Shown here: positions 12,901-27,100 of the stretch, piece by piece | How positions within the stretch are numbered: the first letter of the stretch is position 1 | How the letters are laid out: each line of letters opens with the position of its first letter | Assembly: GCA_944470555.2 (NCBI GenBank) | Contig: OX104127.1 | Span: 45,994,934-46,058,933 of the forward strand | Reading direction: 5' to 3' | Length of the DNA: 64,000 nucleotides | From: Heterobilharzia americana | Taxonomy: Eukaryota; Platyhelminthes; Trematoda; Strigeidida; Schistosomatidae | The notes under the pieces: generated by a model | Told to the model about the DNA's origin: nothing | Seen by the model: the letters and a program-made list of their open reading frames with translations, nothing else | Databases searched by the model: none | Made by a program: the position numbers and the translations under genes

Positions 12901-15900
12901 CCGTTACTTGAAGTTCTCTACTATAATTCATTCAGTCGTACTGGAATTTACACATGCTTGGTATGTAAACCATTGCTGGCTAGTTGTCTAATATAGCAGC
13001 ATTCACTATAACCATTTTAATGTAACTTCTCAGTTTGTAGGTAACTTTTTGCCTGACTTTTATTTCACTTAAAGTACCGATAAAGCGTATTTCGTTTGGT
13101 AAAAACACCATGAGAATTATGGGTGCTCTAACTAGAAACATGGGGATATGGGCAATGTGCGCAGATCTGTTATCAAGTTGTAGCCAATGCATCACTGTTG
13201 AACGTGGTAGTCAAGAATAGTTTGTATGACAGATGCATAACTTTGAGGTGTGGTTCGTGCGTGACTGAGCCATTGAGTGATGCGTAGATGGTTTCGAATG
13301 AAAACGAATTTAATCAACAAACTTATTAAGCCTTTTCAACTTCCTTGCGTTTTTACTATGCGTGCCTAGTTGTCTTTGACATCAGTGTAAATTATTGATC
13401 GTAGTCAGAGTAGGATAAAAAAAAACGCTTCAGTGTTCCCGAAGCCGAAAAATGCCACGAATCCACAGAATCACCGTTCGTTAATATGAATTCAAGAAAT
13501 AAGTATAGGCTTAGTGACTGGAAGTTTTCGAGGTGTCAGGTATCACTACTTGCAGATCCAGTATGGCATAGCTCAAAATTGATCTCAATCGCATCTATAT
13601 GTTTGTTCTTCATCTTTGTTCAGAAAATCCTGAAGATATTGTTACTTCGGGACCTTTTTTCTATCATTTATGAGAATATCTTTTTATGGCGTCTGTTCTT
13701 GTTTATTTCTTTTTTTGTGCTACTGAATGTTGTAAACTAGATCAGTGCTTTACTTTTTACACGATTGTACGTATTTCTTGTGATCTGTTTTGAGTTGAAG
13801 TAAAGAAAACTTGCCGTTCTTAACAATAATTATAAAGACCTAACTGTCACAGATTATTATTTCTGATTCACCTTTTCTTTGTCTTCACTTACGAAATTCC
13901 ACTTATCCTTTGTTCAAATACACACTAAACAGTTATAAATGTTCTAATGAATCCACTTTGCCTTGTGTGTACTCAAACACACTTTTCTGAGAACATAAAA
14001 CTAACTAAGCCGTGTGACTTTTAACTAGCAAAATGTCTGTCTTTTCAGTTATGTCTACACGTGCACTCAACAGGCGGTCGTTACATCTTAGTGATAATGA
14101 CGCTTTCCCTAATGAAACATACAGTTTTTCTATGTAGAACTGACTCATCACTCTGAGCAGTTACTTGTAAATAATTTATTATTATCAATATGTATACCAC
14201 TCAAGTTCAGAATGTCAGCATCATTTCTCACATGTGTAGAATGTATAATTTTGAACTTTGTTTTAGTCCATTGCTAACAAGTTGCCGTTGTTTTCATACA
14301 ATCTGTTCACAGCATACACTAATTATAACCGCTGTTGTAGAACAGCAAGTGATTCAGGAAGGTTCAAAAACGTATTCTTTCTAAGTTAAATATGACTTTA
14401 TCTCGATGTATATGTATTTGTTATCACAAGTATATATCGGTCAAAAAATTACTAGACATGAGGGAACGTGCTTGCTAGGCGATCTGTTGTATTTCTTATA
14501 ACTGGTATATACTATTCATCGAAGAGTGCTATACTTTTCATAGTATGTAGTCGCACGAACCATTTCTTTTCCAGGCCTCAATATGTTTTATAGATTTACC
14601 CTGGATTTCGGTCATATGGGAGTGACTGGCTGGCTGGCTTAGACAGTTATTCAACAACTCGTTAGTTATGAATTCAAGTCTCGTTGCACCCTTATTTCTC
14701 ATACATTTGTTTGGTGTATATCTTTATGGGCAAATCTGAACATAGTTACTCAGTCTCATTAGTTGTGTGTAGTATTGGATAACTAATTATGTCGAATAAT
14801 AAACCAGTCAAATCAAATGATTTTATCCGATTGTGCGAAATCTGTTGTGATTCGGCCGCTCAAATTGATTAGTTATCAAGAAGAATAATGTTGAAGCCTT
14901 AAATTTCGCTATTTCTTTCGAAATCACAAATACTTGCTAATATCAGCACTTCTGGTCAAATTCGTTTCAAAATATAACGCAGGAAAACCCTTTCAAACTA
15001 TGCATTCCCTACATGAAATATTACGATATTTAACCACCCAGCTTCCGTTAGGCAGTATCAGTAATAATTGACCATTGTAAAGTAATCGGCAATATGGAGC
15101 TGGTAAACGTTTGTTCAAGGTTCCACTGTCACCGTTCATAGGTGTACTAATAAACATAATTTTAAGATATATCTGACTTCACATTGACCTACTCCCTGGA
15201 GGCTGTCACGTTGACTTGAAGGATGCAGACGATATCTTCCTACTAGGTGAAGATGCTGAAAAAATGCAGGACATTTCGAATGCTTTGAGCAAAAATCTAT
15301 ATGCGTTTCGCTAGCACCTTTCAAATGTAAGATGGTGCTCCAGGACTAGTCTACAACTAATCCTTGTCTTAGAATACAGTGTGAAGTGGTGGATTATATT
15401 GACCACTTCACTTACTTGTGAGTTGCATCAGCACGAACGGAGTGATTGCTGAGGAAATCCAAGCTTGGATACATAAGGCCCGTTTTGCATTTGGCTACTT
15501 GCGTCATCTCATGCTCCAACTGGGGAGATATCCGAATACCTGTTAAGAAACCGGGTACACCTTGCTGCAGTCCGTTCTGTCCTGTTGTAAGTCTGTGAGA
15601 CTTGAGCGTCAAAAGCAGAAGATATGAAGTGATCATGGGGTCTTAATCAAAAATGCCTTCATACCATTGCTCGCGTTTGGTGGACTCACCGTGTGAGCAG
15701 TGTTCAGATGCATTGTGTTCTCTGAGCTGGGTGTTTAATCGTGAAGCTTTCATCGTCTTGCTAGACGACATCATCAGCACTAACTTCAGTGTGAAGTGAG
15801 CTGACAATATCTCTCCGTGAGTGATTTAGTAGCTTGCCTTGATGAAGCGGTCCATGATTGGTTGTTTCCTTCGATTGTTGTGTCATTGACTGTATTGACT

Positions 15901-18900
15901 TGCCTGTTGACTATCCCTCTGCTTCACCTCTGACGTTTCTGTCGTTTATCATCTTTCTTATTGGTTGATAGATTGGGCCCATGTCTATATATCTGTTGAT
16001 TGTTGACTGACCTGAATGCCAAGCTTCTAGGAATTCTCTGATATTTTTTGTGTTTCCCCTGTCCAAAATTTCTACATTGTCGAAATTGAATTCATGTCCA
16101 TAGTTGTTATCCACATGCATTGAAGTGAGTGATGAAATGCCGTGACGCTTATTAACCAATTGGTGTTCATGTAGACGAAGGCGAAGAGGGCGACCACTTT
16201 GTCCAATGTGGTGTTGACTACAGTTATTGCAGTTGATTTTGTAAATGATATTCGGTTTGTCTTCTTTGGTTGTTGCATCCCTTTGGTCTGCATAATAGTC
16301 TTTGTAGGGAATTCGTTGGTTTATGAGCCACACCAATTCCAAGTGATCTCAATAATCTTGTCGTGATTTCTGATATATTCTTTATGCATGGTAGGACGAT
16401 GCGTTTGTTGATTTCTGTCGATGACTTTGTAGTTGATGATGTACGGGATAGGCATCTTCTGCTAAAGTTTCGTGGGTAGCCGTTCTTCTTTATGTTGGAC
16501 ATCAAGTGATTTTCTTCGTTTCTCCGTGAAGTTGTTGTACTGCAGTGTGTTCTCGCTCTACTGAATAGAGTCTGCACGCAACTGATTTTGTGGGTTGCTG
16601 CTACTCTAGTTGAGGACTTGGTCAGTGTGTGTTGGCTTCCTGTACACTTGGGTTTCCAGCTTCTATTGACCAGAACATCGAGAAATGGTAGTTGGTTGCT
16701 TGACTCTTTCTCCATTGTGAATTTGATGTCATTGAAAACGTTGTTGATCAAACTTTGGGTGTTTTCTATATCATCTTTTTTAATGATGACAAAAGTGTAT
16801 TCCATATAGTGAATCCAAATTTTTGGGTTTGATCAGAGGTAGAATAATGGCTTCCAGTCTCTGCGTCACTGCTTCGGCAATTAATCCGGATATCGGTGAT
16901 CCCATTGGAGTTCCTTTCATCTATTTGTATATCTTGCCGTTGAATTTGAAGTATGTTATCATACAAAGGTCGATGAGTTCCATCAGACATGAACATTTGA
17001 GTTTTGTGTTCTAAAATGTTTTCGTCTTCATTGATCAGGAGGGATATCGTTTCCTTGGCCAATTGAGGTTCGATGGATGTGTATTATGCTGTGACATTGG
17101 AAGATATCATTAACTCGTCGTTTTCTATGTTAGTGTTTTTGATCTTTTCTAAGAATTCCGTTGGTGACTTGATGGAATGTCTGCATGATTGAATGAGGTG
17201 TTTCAATTTTCTCGAACGTTCTCTTGATATGTATGTTGGAGTTCTCGGAAATGAGACTATTGGTCGTAGAGTGATATCCGGTTTGTGTAGTGTTGGTCTG
17301 CCGTAGAATGGAAGAAGGATAGGTCTATTTGATTTCATACACCATTTGTCTTGCTTTGTTATTTCTTCTGCTTTGAAGAGTTTGTTCAAGGTTTTATTGG
17401 TCTGGTTGTCGAAATTTTGGATAGGGTTTGTTTCAAGTGGTTGTACACATTTTCATCTTTGTTCAATTCCTCTGCCTTCCTGATGTAGTCTTTATCCATG
17501 ATTACTGTAGTGCGTTCTTTGTCTGCTAGAAGTATAACGATATCTTTTTCTATTTTTCAGTCTCTTCAGTGTTTTCTTTTTTTGAGTGTTCATTTGAACA
17601 TGATGTCTCCTCTGCCTGGTTAGTGGTACGATTGTTTGCCATATTTCTTGTTGAGTGACCTCATTTAATCCTGGTGTTTTAAGTGACGATTCTAATGCCG
17701 CAAAAAATTCTGGTTTCGAGGCATCTCTTGTGTTGTAATTCAATCCTTTTTGAAGGAGAAGTTCTTCCATTTTCGTTAGTGGTTGTTTTGATAAGTTGGT
17801 AACGCAGTCGTTTGTTTCTTCGGTTGTAGGTGCTGCTGAGATTTTGAATAGCTTTTTCCTGAGGACTTTTCTTCGTTGTTCTTTGTATAGTCTGCTTGAT
17901 TTTTCAATTGCAGTTGTCAATGTTGTGGTGTGTTGCGTCGTGAGTATGCTTTTTAGTTTTCTCTTTTGATTGTTAATCACTGATTAGTATTTCCGGATCC
18001 GATGGTGTGCATCTGTTATCATCAATTGTACCAGTTGCCTTCCACTTTGTTCAGCTATTTTCATCCCATTGGACAGTTAATCGGTGGTCTATATCTGACA
18101 CTCTTCGGCAGAACATGCTGACGTAAGAACTGATGGAGGAAAAATAGTTTTTCTATTGTGGAAGCTTGTCTTTTGGAGAAGTCTTCCCATCGAACAACGT
18201 GAAGCGTGTCACGCTGGTATGAGCTCGTTGGGGTCGCCAAGATAATAGTAATCAGTAGTAGAAGGCTTTTGGTGAGGTGGTTAAAAATTGGTCACAACCA
18301 TGCAGATGTGTTCACTCGTTGACATGTTCTGAACCTTGAATATTCGCACCGATTGTTATCCTCAGATGTTTATTCTCTTACACTACTTTGTCTACTTTGA
18401 CATCAGTCTTTTTTATCTACTTGTTCTTTGTGTAGTACTGTGTAGTGTGGGAACGTGTGTGCGACGTTCTGTTAATTTTGTAAATCAGTCAGCAAGGTTT
18501 CACGTTGACTTACTCGTTGTTCAGTTATTACTCTTACTATAGTAAAGGTAGCAATGATGATAGAAGCCATGAAATCCCTTAAAATGACACAAAAAGGTAA
18601 GGTGAAGCTTTCAAATCAGTGATAGAATGCACATAACATTAGATCAGATGTAATTATTTGTTAACGTACAACACATTAGGCATAGTAGAAAATGAATGTT
18701 TCGCAAAACTAAAATTATCGCGAAGATTTAGTGAAACAATATTTTAAGCACTGTAGTAAGTTAATTTTATTCTATTTTGTTTATTCCTCTTGTTTTACGT
18801 AAACTTGTGATTGATAACTGTAGAAATAAATAAACAACAAAAATAGATTGATTCCAAGTTATAACTAATAAGAAAACACCAATTAGATATATTTCTACTT

Positions 18901-21065
18901 GCAAATGCATTCTGCCATTACGACTTGTATAATAACTGCAATTATTATTATGATTCGTTGTTCACACTTATTAGCTCCTCAAATATCATACACTTTATGC
19001 ACAAAGTGTGAACAAATAAATTTACTCCTGGTTAATTTCATTTTATTTTGTCTTAATGGTGATGCTAACAACAAAATAAGTTCATTTATACCGAAAATCT
19101 CGCTTCATCGAAATAAAGAAGATTGAACATATTCTGACCAACAATGAACTGGATGTTATAATTTACTTGGTTGTGGCTAGCAGAGGGATCCAGGACGCAC
19201 GTTCCATCTTATTTGGGACTTGTCAGCTGGGTGAACCTACAGTTCTTCAAATTCTCTTTCTTTGTTTATTGCATCCACTTTCCATACACACCTTCCTATT
19301 GTTGTATTGAACCATCATCTTATAGTATTACGTAATCCGTATGATCGTTTCTACATTAAATTGAATCCCAGCAATAATTGATCCTGACATTAACGTCCGC
19401 ATAAAGCTTCTCTGAAGTGATTACCTCAGCTGTATAATACTATTGACAAACTGTTAAACTAAATCTCAATATTTTTGACTCGAAATCGCTAAATATGTAC
19501 ATATAACAACTGTAGGACCTGAAGAAGTTATCGAAAAGAATATTCTTTGTTCACTGCAACAGTTTTTCACTTATAATGGTGTTTTTAAGAATTATTATTT
19601 AGATAAACATCGAAAAGATCTGTCATAATGCTGCTATAGTAGTAAATGTATCATGTACGAAGTTAGATTGTAATAGTGTTAAGATATTTAGAAAGGGAAA
19701 TCATTCATTACAATAGTTACACCAGTAGAAAAAGAAACAGCGCAGGCGACATGGCTAAAAATCAGTGGTAATGGTTCACACGCATTCGTTTATCAAGTAT
19801 TTTGCTCTTTTGATGCTATTCTTTTCCGTTCTCTTCGTAAGTTTCCTCTTCCCTACTCGTTTCATATTATTTTTAATCATCTAGAAAGCTTCGGTAATGA
19901 TTGTAACAGTCTTAGTTGCAAATTTGTATCAGGTTATATGTATGTTGTTTGTTTTTCGTGAATTTTATTTCTTCAAAACTGATTTGTTCGAAACACTGTA
20001 AATCTTCACACTAAGTGAAGTCGACAACGTTTTTATTCTGTCTTTCAAAATCGGTATTCGTAAAACAATCAACAGGAATATGCACAACATCTGAAGGTAA
20101 GTGGACAGTACTCAATACCATGAACTTAGCGAATCACAAAACCAAATTCGTTTGCTTTATTGTTCTTTTTCGCTGCTAAAAATATTTGGGTCTGTGTCAA
20201 GCAAGGTAGTCGAAAACTAATTGAAGAGAAAGTCCACAATTTTTGCCTCATTTTATGTACCATAATAGACGAAGCGTCGCCTGTCGATACTATTCCAGAC
20301 CGGACGTTAATCTTACACCAGCTGGCTATTTCACATTGTTGCCTTTAATACTGTTACTTTACCATTATTCAGATGCAGTAATTATTTTTTTTTGAAAATA
20401 TGACAAGAAGAATTTGTTGGAATATTACGTGATGAGAATCCCATACTATATCGTTTGGAATAAAGCGATTATTATCATTATTATTATTGAAACGCGTATG
20501 TACAGCGTGGTTTGAGTCTATAGCTCACTGAAAAAAAGTTCAGTATCCAGACGTAATGAACTATAGACCTCAAATATGTGTCCATATCTCACTTTCTTTG
20601 CAATAACAGGTTAAATGATAACAATTATTTTCAAATAATAGCCTACATTTTTATTTCTATACTGTTGCAAATATGTGTTTTATTCAGCTGAGTTAAAATT
20701 TATGTTTTTGTAGATTTTATTTGTACTCATTCGAAGAGTGATAATAACAGTAATCTGAAGAATAATATGCTAATAAGAAGAACGCAATAGTATCAACCTT
20801 CATATTCTAGACTATGAGTTGTGTATCGTCGAAGATACACGAAATGAATAATTTGAATAACAATAGTCATTTTTTTCCAGATAATAACTTTTAGTACAGT
20901 TTGGAGTTCTTAGTGTAATATTTCAACGACTTACTTCTTAACATTAGATATAAGTTGTTATATTTGAACAAATCTCGCGTGTTTGAAATAAGAAATTCCA
21001 AGGTTTCTCAAGGAAATCTGGTCTGGTCACGATTGAACAATGAGATGAACTATAGGATTTTTTCT

Positions 21066-21102
<37 letters not shown>

Positions 21103-24100
21103 GATTTTGGCTATTTCCCTGAAGAAGCTCGGATCAAACTTCCGTGCGAAACTTTGGAATTTCTTATTTCAAACACGCTGAGATTTGTTGGAATATAATT
21201 TATATCAAATGTCATCTTTTCACTCGATGCCTAATATTTGTGAAACTATCTGGTCAAACCTTGACTAAGATTCATATAAATTTACTTCTTGTACACCATT
21301 ATCAAATTAAAAGAAACCATAGCGCTGAAATAATGTTAATAATAACAGTATGACAGGCAGTAATGCACCACAACCAGTAGTTTTTAGGACATCATCTGGT
21401 TTGTATGCTGTTGCACATGGGTCGGATAGAAAAGTTAGGTGGTAGAGGTCCATTCATCCAGTTTGAAAATTTTCAGTCCCACCTACGTGTTTCTGTAATA
21501 CCTATATGATGTGTTCAGGGGCTCACTGCTGCCTAATGTGATATTTTCTGATAGTCTTGTTGTTAACCGGTTTAAAGATAGATTGAATAAATTTTAAGAG
21601 TACGCAAGGGTATGCTTTTTAAGATTTGTTAACATCTGAATGGTTAAAACAAGTAAAAAAGGAGTAGTTTGATGGAATATTTTTGGTAGTCCAAAATTTA
21701 AGCAGGCAGCCAGATAATTTCACAACTCAATTATATAAGATTGACCACCTGCATCTATGTTTCACAGATTTATATTCATGTAAGCAGTGTCACTCATCCA
21801 TTTCAATTTTATTTATTCAATGTGTAGTTTTCTGTTTTGTAACTATTTCTTTCTCTAATTCACATTTCGCGGCATCGCTGTAAATATTTAGGTTGAAATA
21901 GTAATTTTACACTTTACTCAATCCAAACGTTGAATGCATGAATATTTGTAAAGCTATTCACACAGATCTTGAACGAAGCCTTTTCATATGAATTATTTTT
22001 ATTTTCCCGGTTCTTTTTTTCACTTTTTCAAAAAATGCTTCTTTGTTCAGAAGTCATTCTGTCCACAATGTATACGGCCCAAGTTTATCTTTACCTAACC
22101 GCGAAAAACGTGCTGTTGAAAAATGCAATGCATCGAAAAGTGAGAAATCGGGCAACTGCATGGAATTCAACCTTTTACCATTTGACGATTGGTCACCGAT
22201 GCAAAAGTTTTCATTCATTGAGGCAGAAAATGTGTCTATATGCTGTACTACGGATTCATACTCATCTTATGGATATATGCTTACTAATGCATCAACTTTA
22301 AATGCTCCAAATCTAGAAGTATATGATGAAAGTAGTGATGAAGAGGATGAGCGGAAACTGCTCGATAAAATACCTGGTTCAACTGTAGGCTTAAAGGCTT
22401 ATAATGTGGAGTTAAGAAAATATCCTAATTCTAAATTGATAAGTAGTCATAGGAATTCAGTTGCTAACTGTGAAGGAAATTTCAACGATTCAGAAGGTAA
22501 AGTGTGTGATCATTAAATATTTATATTTACTTACCGTTTTTATTTCCTTTAAAACTAAATTTTATATTGTTTTCCATTTAATTCCCTCAAATCATGAGCT
22601 ATGACGAACATCCACCAATGAAAATGAATAATAATCACATTTTGCTTTGTATTGAATCATTTAATTCTAACAAGATATGTAATTCTAAAGTACTAGTTCA
22701 ATGATAACACACCTATCGCCATAGCTGGTGGTTATGAATTCGATTCTGTATAGGATCGTCGGTTCACACTCCTGAATAGTTGTAAAGTGGGTTGAAACAA
22801 TGGCTACTGTCGACCTCCTAGGTGATAGGAACAACTTAATCTAGTTTCTGTTACACATGCAATCTCCTTTTACGGCTAAACGGTTGGTGCTATCAGTAGT
22901 CCTTTAACTATATACGTTGATGTGATCATGAAATTGATGCAGAGCACATTCCCTGCAACCTGTATGGTACCTCAGCTATCAAAGGTGGATCCTGTTTACA
23001 AATACAAGTATTCGATTGGTATTGCTTAGCTATTTTTGGCTCATTTCTTGGTGCTTACGATGTACCGTATTTGTGTTTGAAATAAAATAACTTGTGTATT
23101 TTGAATTTCATGGCATATAAAGATCACTTTAGATGACTTCCTTTTACTTTTTATGTATACCATACACAAAGTAGCTTGCTTTTACTCCGAAACGTTTTTA
23201 TGGAAAAATAAGTAGAATGGTCTGCTTACTTTTAATACTTTAGTTAGACTTAATATTTTTGGAAAGTGTAGTCGGTGAACGTGGATACTCTCTATATCTT
23301 TTATAATGCTCCACTAATCAGTGATCACTTCATATTGAGACGTATTTTTTTTATTTTGCTATTTATCTCAAGGAGCAAGGTCATTGATTGACAATCTGAC
23401 ATTTAGGTGTTAAAAATACAATTCGGTTAAATTAAAAAAAATAATTTTTTCCCTCTTGGTGTGACTAATAAAAAAAAGAGGATTAAGTGCACCCTGTAAC
23501 CAAGGCATCGTATAGAGCGAGCAAATGAAACCTCGAAATTAGGAGTCCAGTTACGACATGCCTTTTTCATGCTAATGGGAATTCTGACAATTTGAACCAT
23601 TGCACGTTTTGCAAAATCCTGCAATTATATATCTGTCTATAGGAATCGTGATGGGTTCGATATTTTATGGATTACAGTTCAGCTTTGGGGTCAGGTAAGT
23701 AATTTCAGTGCTAGCTGAGTCGCGAACTGAATTCAACCCTTTAGGGTTTCAATCTGACTTTTCATTTCTTACAATCTCTGCTACAGCTGTAATGCATTGA
23801 AGACCCTCTGGGTTCTGATTAGTCACCTCAATAAAAACATAGCATTACAATTCCACTTCTGCTTACAGCCAGTTTTTTGAACTCATTACACGGTTGGTAA
23901 GCATTTTATACGCACAAACCATGGAGTTCTCATGTTGTAGAATCAATAAGCAATCAGCCCAATGATTGGACGCACAATATTAAGTAACTGAAGCAGTTCA
24001 ATTGATGCTGTTGTGAAGTGTCGTCTACTCAGGTGATCAAATCAGATGATACCCACACCTACCCAACTTCTATTCCCAGCACGTCATATTAAGTGAAATC

Positions 24101-27100
24101 GGATTAGTTTCTAAAAAGCTGATTTCGGCCACGCTAATCCATCGAGTCTCCGGTTGTCTGTTTGAGCTATGTAACGAAATGATGGCTATCTAGTTAGATA
24201 AGTTTTTAGACTTGATGGGGCATGGATCGAAACCAATTCAAACGGAGCATATGGTTCCCTGCTTTATCGTCATATAAAGCACAATATCATACGTTAGCAC
24301 TTTTATCTGTTTTTGCATTGTCCTGTGAATTCTAACAACTAATAATATTATTTGTATCTTCCGTAACATTTTGGACCTTTGTTCAATTCCGTAAAACCTT
24401 ATATGTCTGTATCTTTCCCTTGTTGTCGTAACATACTGATTTGGAATGTAGCAACGTTTGCCGTTTTTCTCGATCTACCTCATTATCATAATGTTAACAT
24501 GTTCTCAGTGTTTTTGTGAAGTGACTTCAAAGGCCACTCTAGCAACGACTGAAAATACCATTTAGATTGCTTCATTTTGACTGGGAAAGCAGTTTTTTCT
24601 TAAAATACAGAACTATAGTTAGTTACTTCAGTTGTTGTTAGGGTGACCTTTAGAGTCACTCTTCTTGTGAATTAGCCGTAGTAACGTAATTATGCAGATT
24701 TAACTTTCTATAGTTTAAAGTTGTTTACGGTATGACTGTTTGTTGCAGTTGACAGTTGGCGCTGTACTGTCAAAAGAATCATGAGGTTTTTAGTGCACAA
24801 ACTATGGAGTTCTCATATTGTAGAATCAATAAGCAATCAGAACTATAGTTAGTTACTTCAGTTGTTGTTAGGGTGACCTTTAGAGTCACTCTTCTTGTGA
24901 ATTAGCCGTAGTAACGTATTTACTTGCTAATTGTATACTTCATTACTACTTTGGCCTGGCAATCGGGTAGTATATTGGCCCTTATACAACAAGTATGATT
25001 CAATCTAGTACACAGATTGTTATCGGGACGAAGCGAGTTAACGAACATCATGTAACATGCTTGGAAAGTGGATCATACGTGGTCATCTGAAAAGCGTAAC
25101 TTTACTTCACCAGTTTTAAGGGCTTGATCTGAAGTTAAAAGAAAATGTGAATTGATTTTTTGTGATTTTACTCATATACAATGCATATTATTCAGTGACG
25201 CACTTGTTCAGCTATTCCGACATGTTGGGTCACTGGTTTGATTGTTGTTCCGTCTATCCTGCTGTTTGATCATAAGTTTAGTAATACTGGCTCTTACATC
25301 AATAGATAAGGCTGAAACGCAGTTCATATACCTACATATAGTCAGAGGAGTGCATTTTTCGAACGATAATTAAGTCATTCTCTCCCTGTTTTTTCCTTTC
25401 ACTTTCATAGTTTATACCTATGGTTCGTTAACTATGCTGCCTCCACCTCCTGGACCAGAAGAAAATGAAACCATTATATCTGAAGATGATAGAAATGAAC
25501 AGTTTGCGGACCTTATTCAGCTCACAAAATCCAAAACTACACCTAAACACATATCTAGTAACAAGGAAAGTCATATAAAGTTCGAGTCAAACTCTAGAAA
25601 TAATCGTAAAGTTGAGAACTGTATTACACCATCGACTTCCGAAACAACCATCCATTCCAAACAGTCTTTTTCACTGGACAACTTACTTGATGGGATAAAT
25701 TCTATTGATGATAATGACAACAAGTGCCAACCATCAGCTCCACCTTTAATCGATTTGTACAGTCGTATACCTGATCCACCCATTTTTACTCCTAAACATC
25801 GTATTACAGTAAGTTTAAGTTTCCGGTCATTTTACCTTTTCACTGGTGTTTGGACTGTCTAATTAGCGATAAAAAAGGTTACTTCCGAACGAACTAGCAT
25901 CATTCTTGATTGTTGACATTCATTTCAGTAGCACTCTATCCATTGGCTATGTAATTCACCTTTCGCTGTTTTGTATCTGTCTTTACTAGGTACCAACTGC
26001 CCCAATTTATACACCATCGGTGCTTAAACCTGGAAATACTTACTGTTCCGTTATTTCCCCTCGTACAGTAGCACCTATATATTTACCCAATCCATTTTTA
26101 TTTACAAATTGTAACGTTTCAGCACAGTTTACTTGTTATCCACGTGGACAGTACTTCTTGAATCCTTTCTATCCTCACCATCAAGAACGTATGCAAAAGT
26201 CATATTGTGCATCTGATCAATTCATTTCTCCAACCAGCTACAATATGAATCATTCAGTAATGCAGATGAGTTCTTTTGCTGATAATGATAATCCATTTGA
26301 TTTAAATAACTTGAAGTCTAACTATCTTTCATCTTCCACAGATGAAATCAGTACATTGAATAAGCATAATAATAAGTGCTCAGTGGATATTTTTGATTTT
26401 GCGTTCAATGGAAACGATAATAGCAATAATAAAAATACCTTGCCTTCAACAACTTGTGATGATAGTCAACATGCTGTTGACTCAGTTCAAACACCAGCTG
26501 TCAGAAACCCCCTATTCTCAATTAAACAACCTGTTCATCCTTCAAATAGACTAGAAAATGATTTACTTGTGCGATCATGTAAGTTTCCTTTCCTTTTATC
26601 AGTCATTTCATATATATATACTGGGTGATGATTGAAGGTTAGATGAAAATCTGGACCGCAGTCGGATTTTCATCTCACCTTGAATCATCACCCAGTATAA
26701 ATACTATTCTGCCAAACTACGGCAGATGGTCAAATAATAATTTTATACATAGTTTTTTGTTTGCTTAACAACCGACAATGCAAGTGTTTTGGTGAAGATA
26801 AAAGTATAATCCTTACTAACTAGTAAAGTGTTTTGTATTTTTGGTTGAATCGACTTATTTCCCTTTTCTTCATCCGTTTTTGAGTTGCAGAATTATAATT
26901 GTAACTTCTCTCAACACTAGTGCGTGCATCAATAAATTGACCTTCAACGTTTTATTCGCCAACTCTCTTTTGTACCTCGAAGACTCACAGAGTTGGTACA
27001 TACACGAGTTCATTATTTCCTTCCTTCCTTCTCAAAACTATATTCCCACTCCCTACTTTGCATTTGCGTCTATGTGACGAACTCAGGGCATAACAGGATA

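Noticed and set aside
13486..13740. Hydrophobic 84-codon frame resembling a membrane segment
   Set aside because: T-rich sequence gives Phe/Leu/Ile-rich frames by chance; no splice context or family match.
16588..17014. Plus-strand open frames over PLE2
   Set aside because: They are antisense shadows of the PLE2 reverse transcriptase on the - strand.
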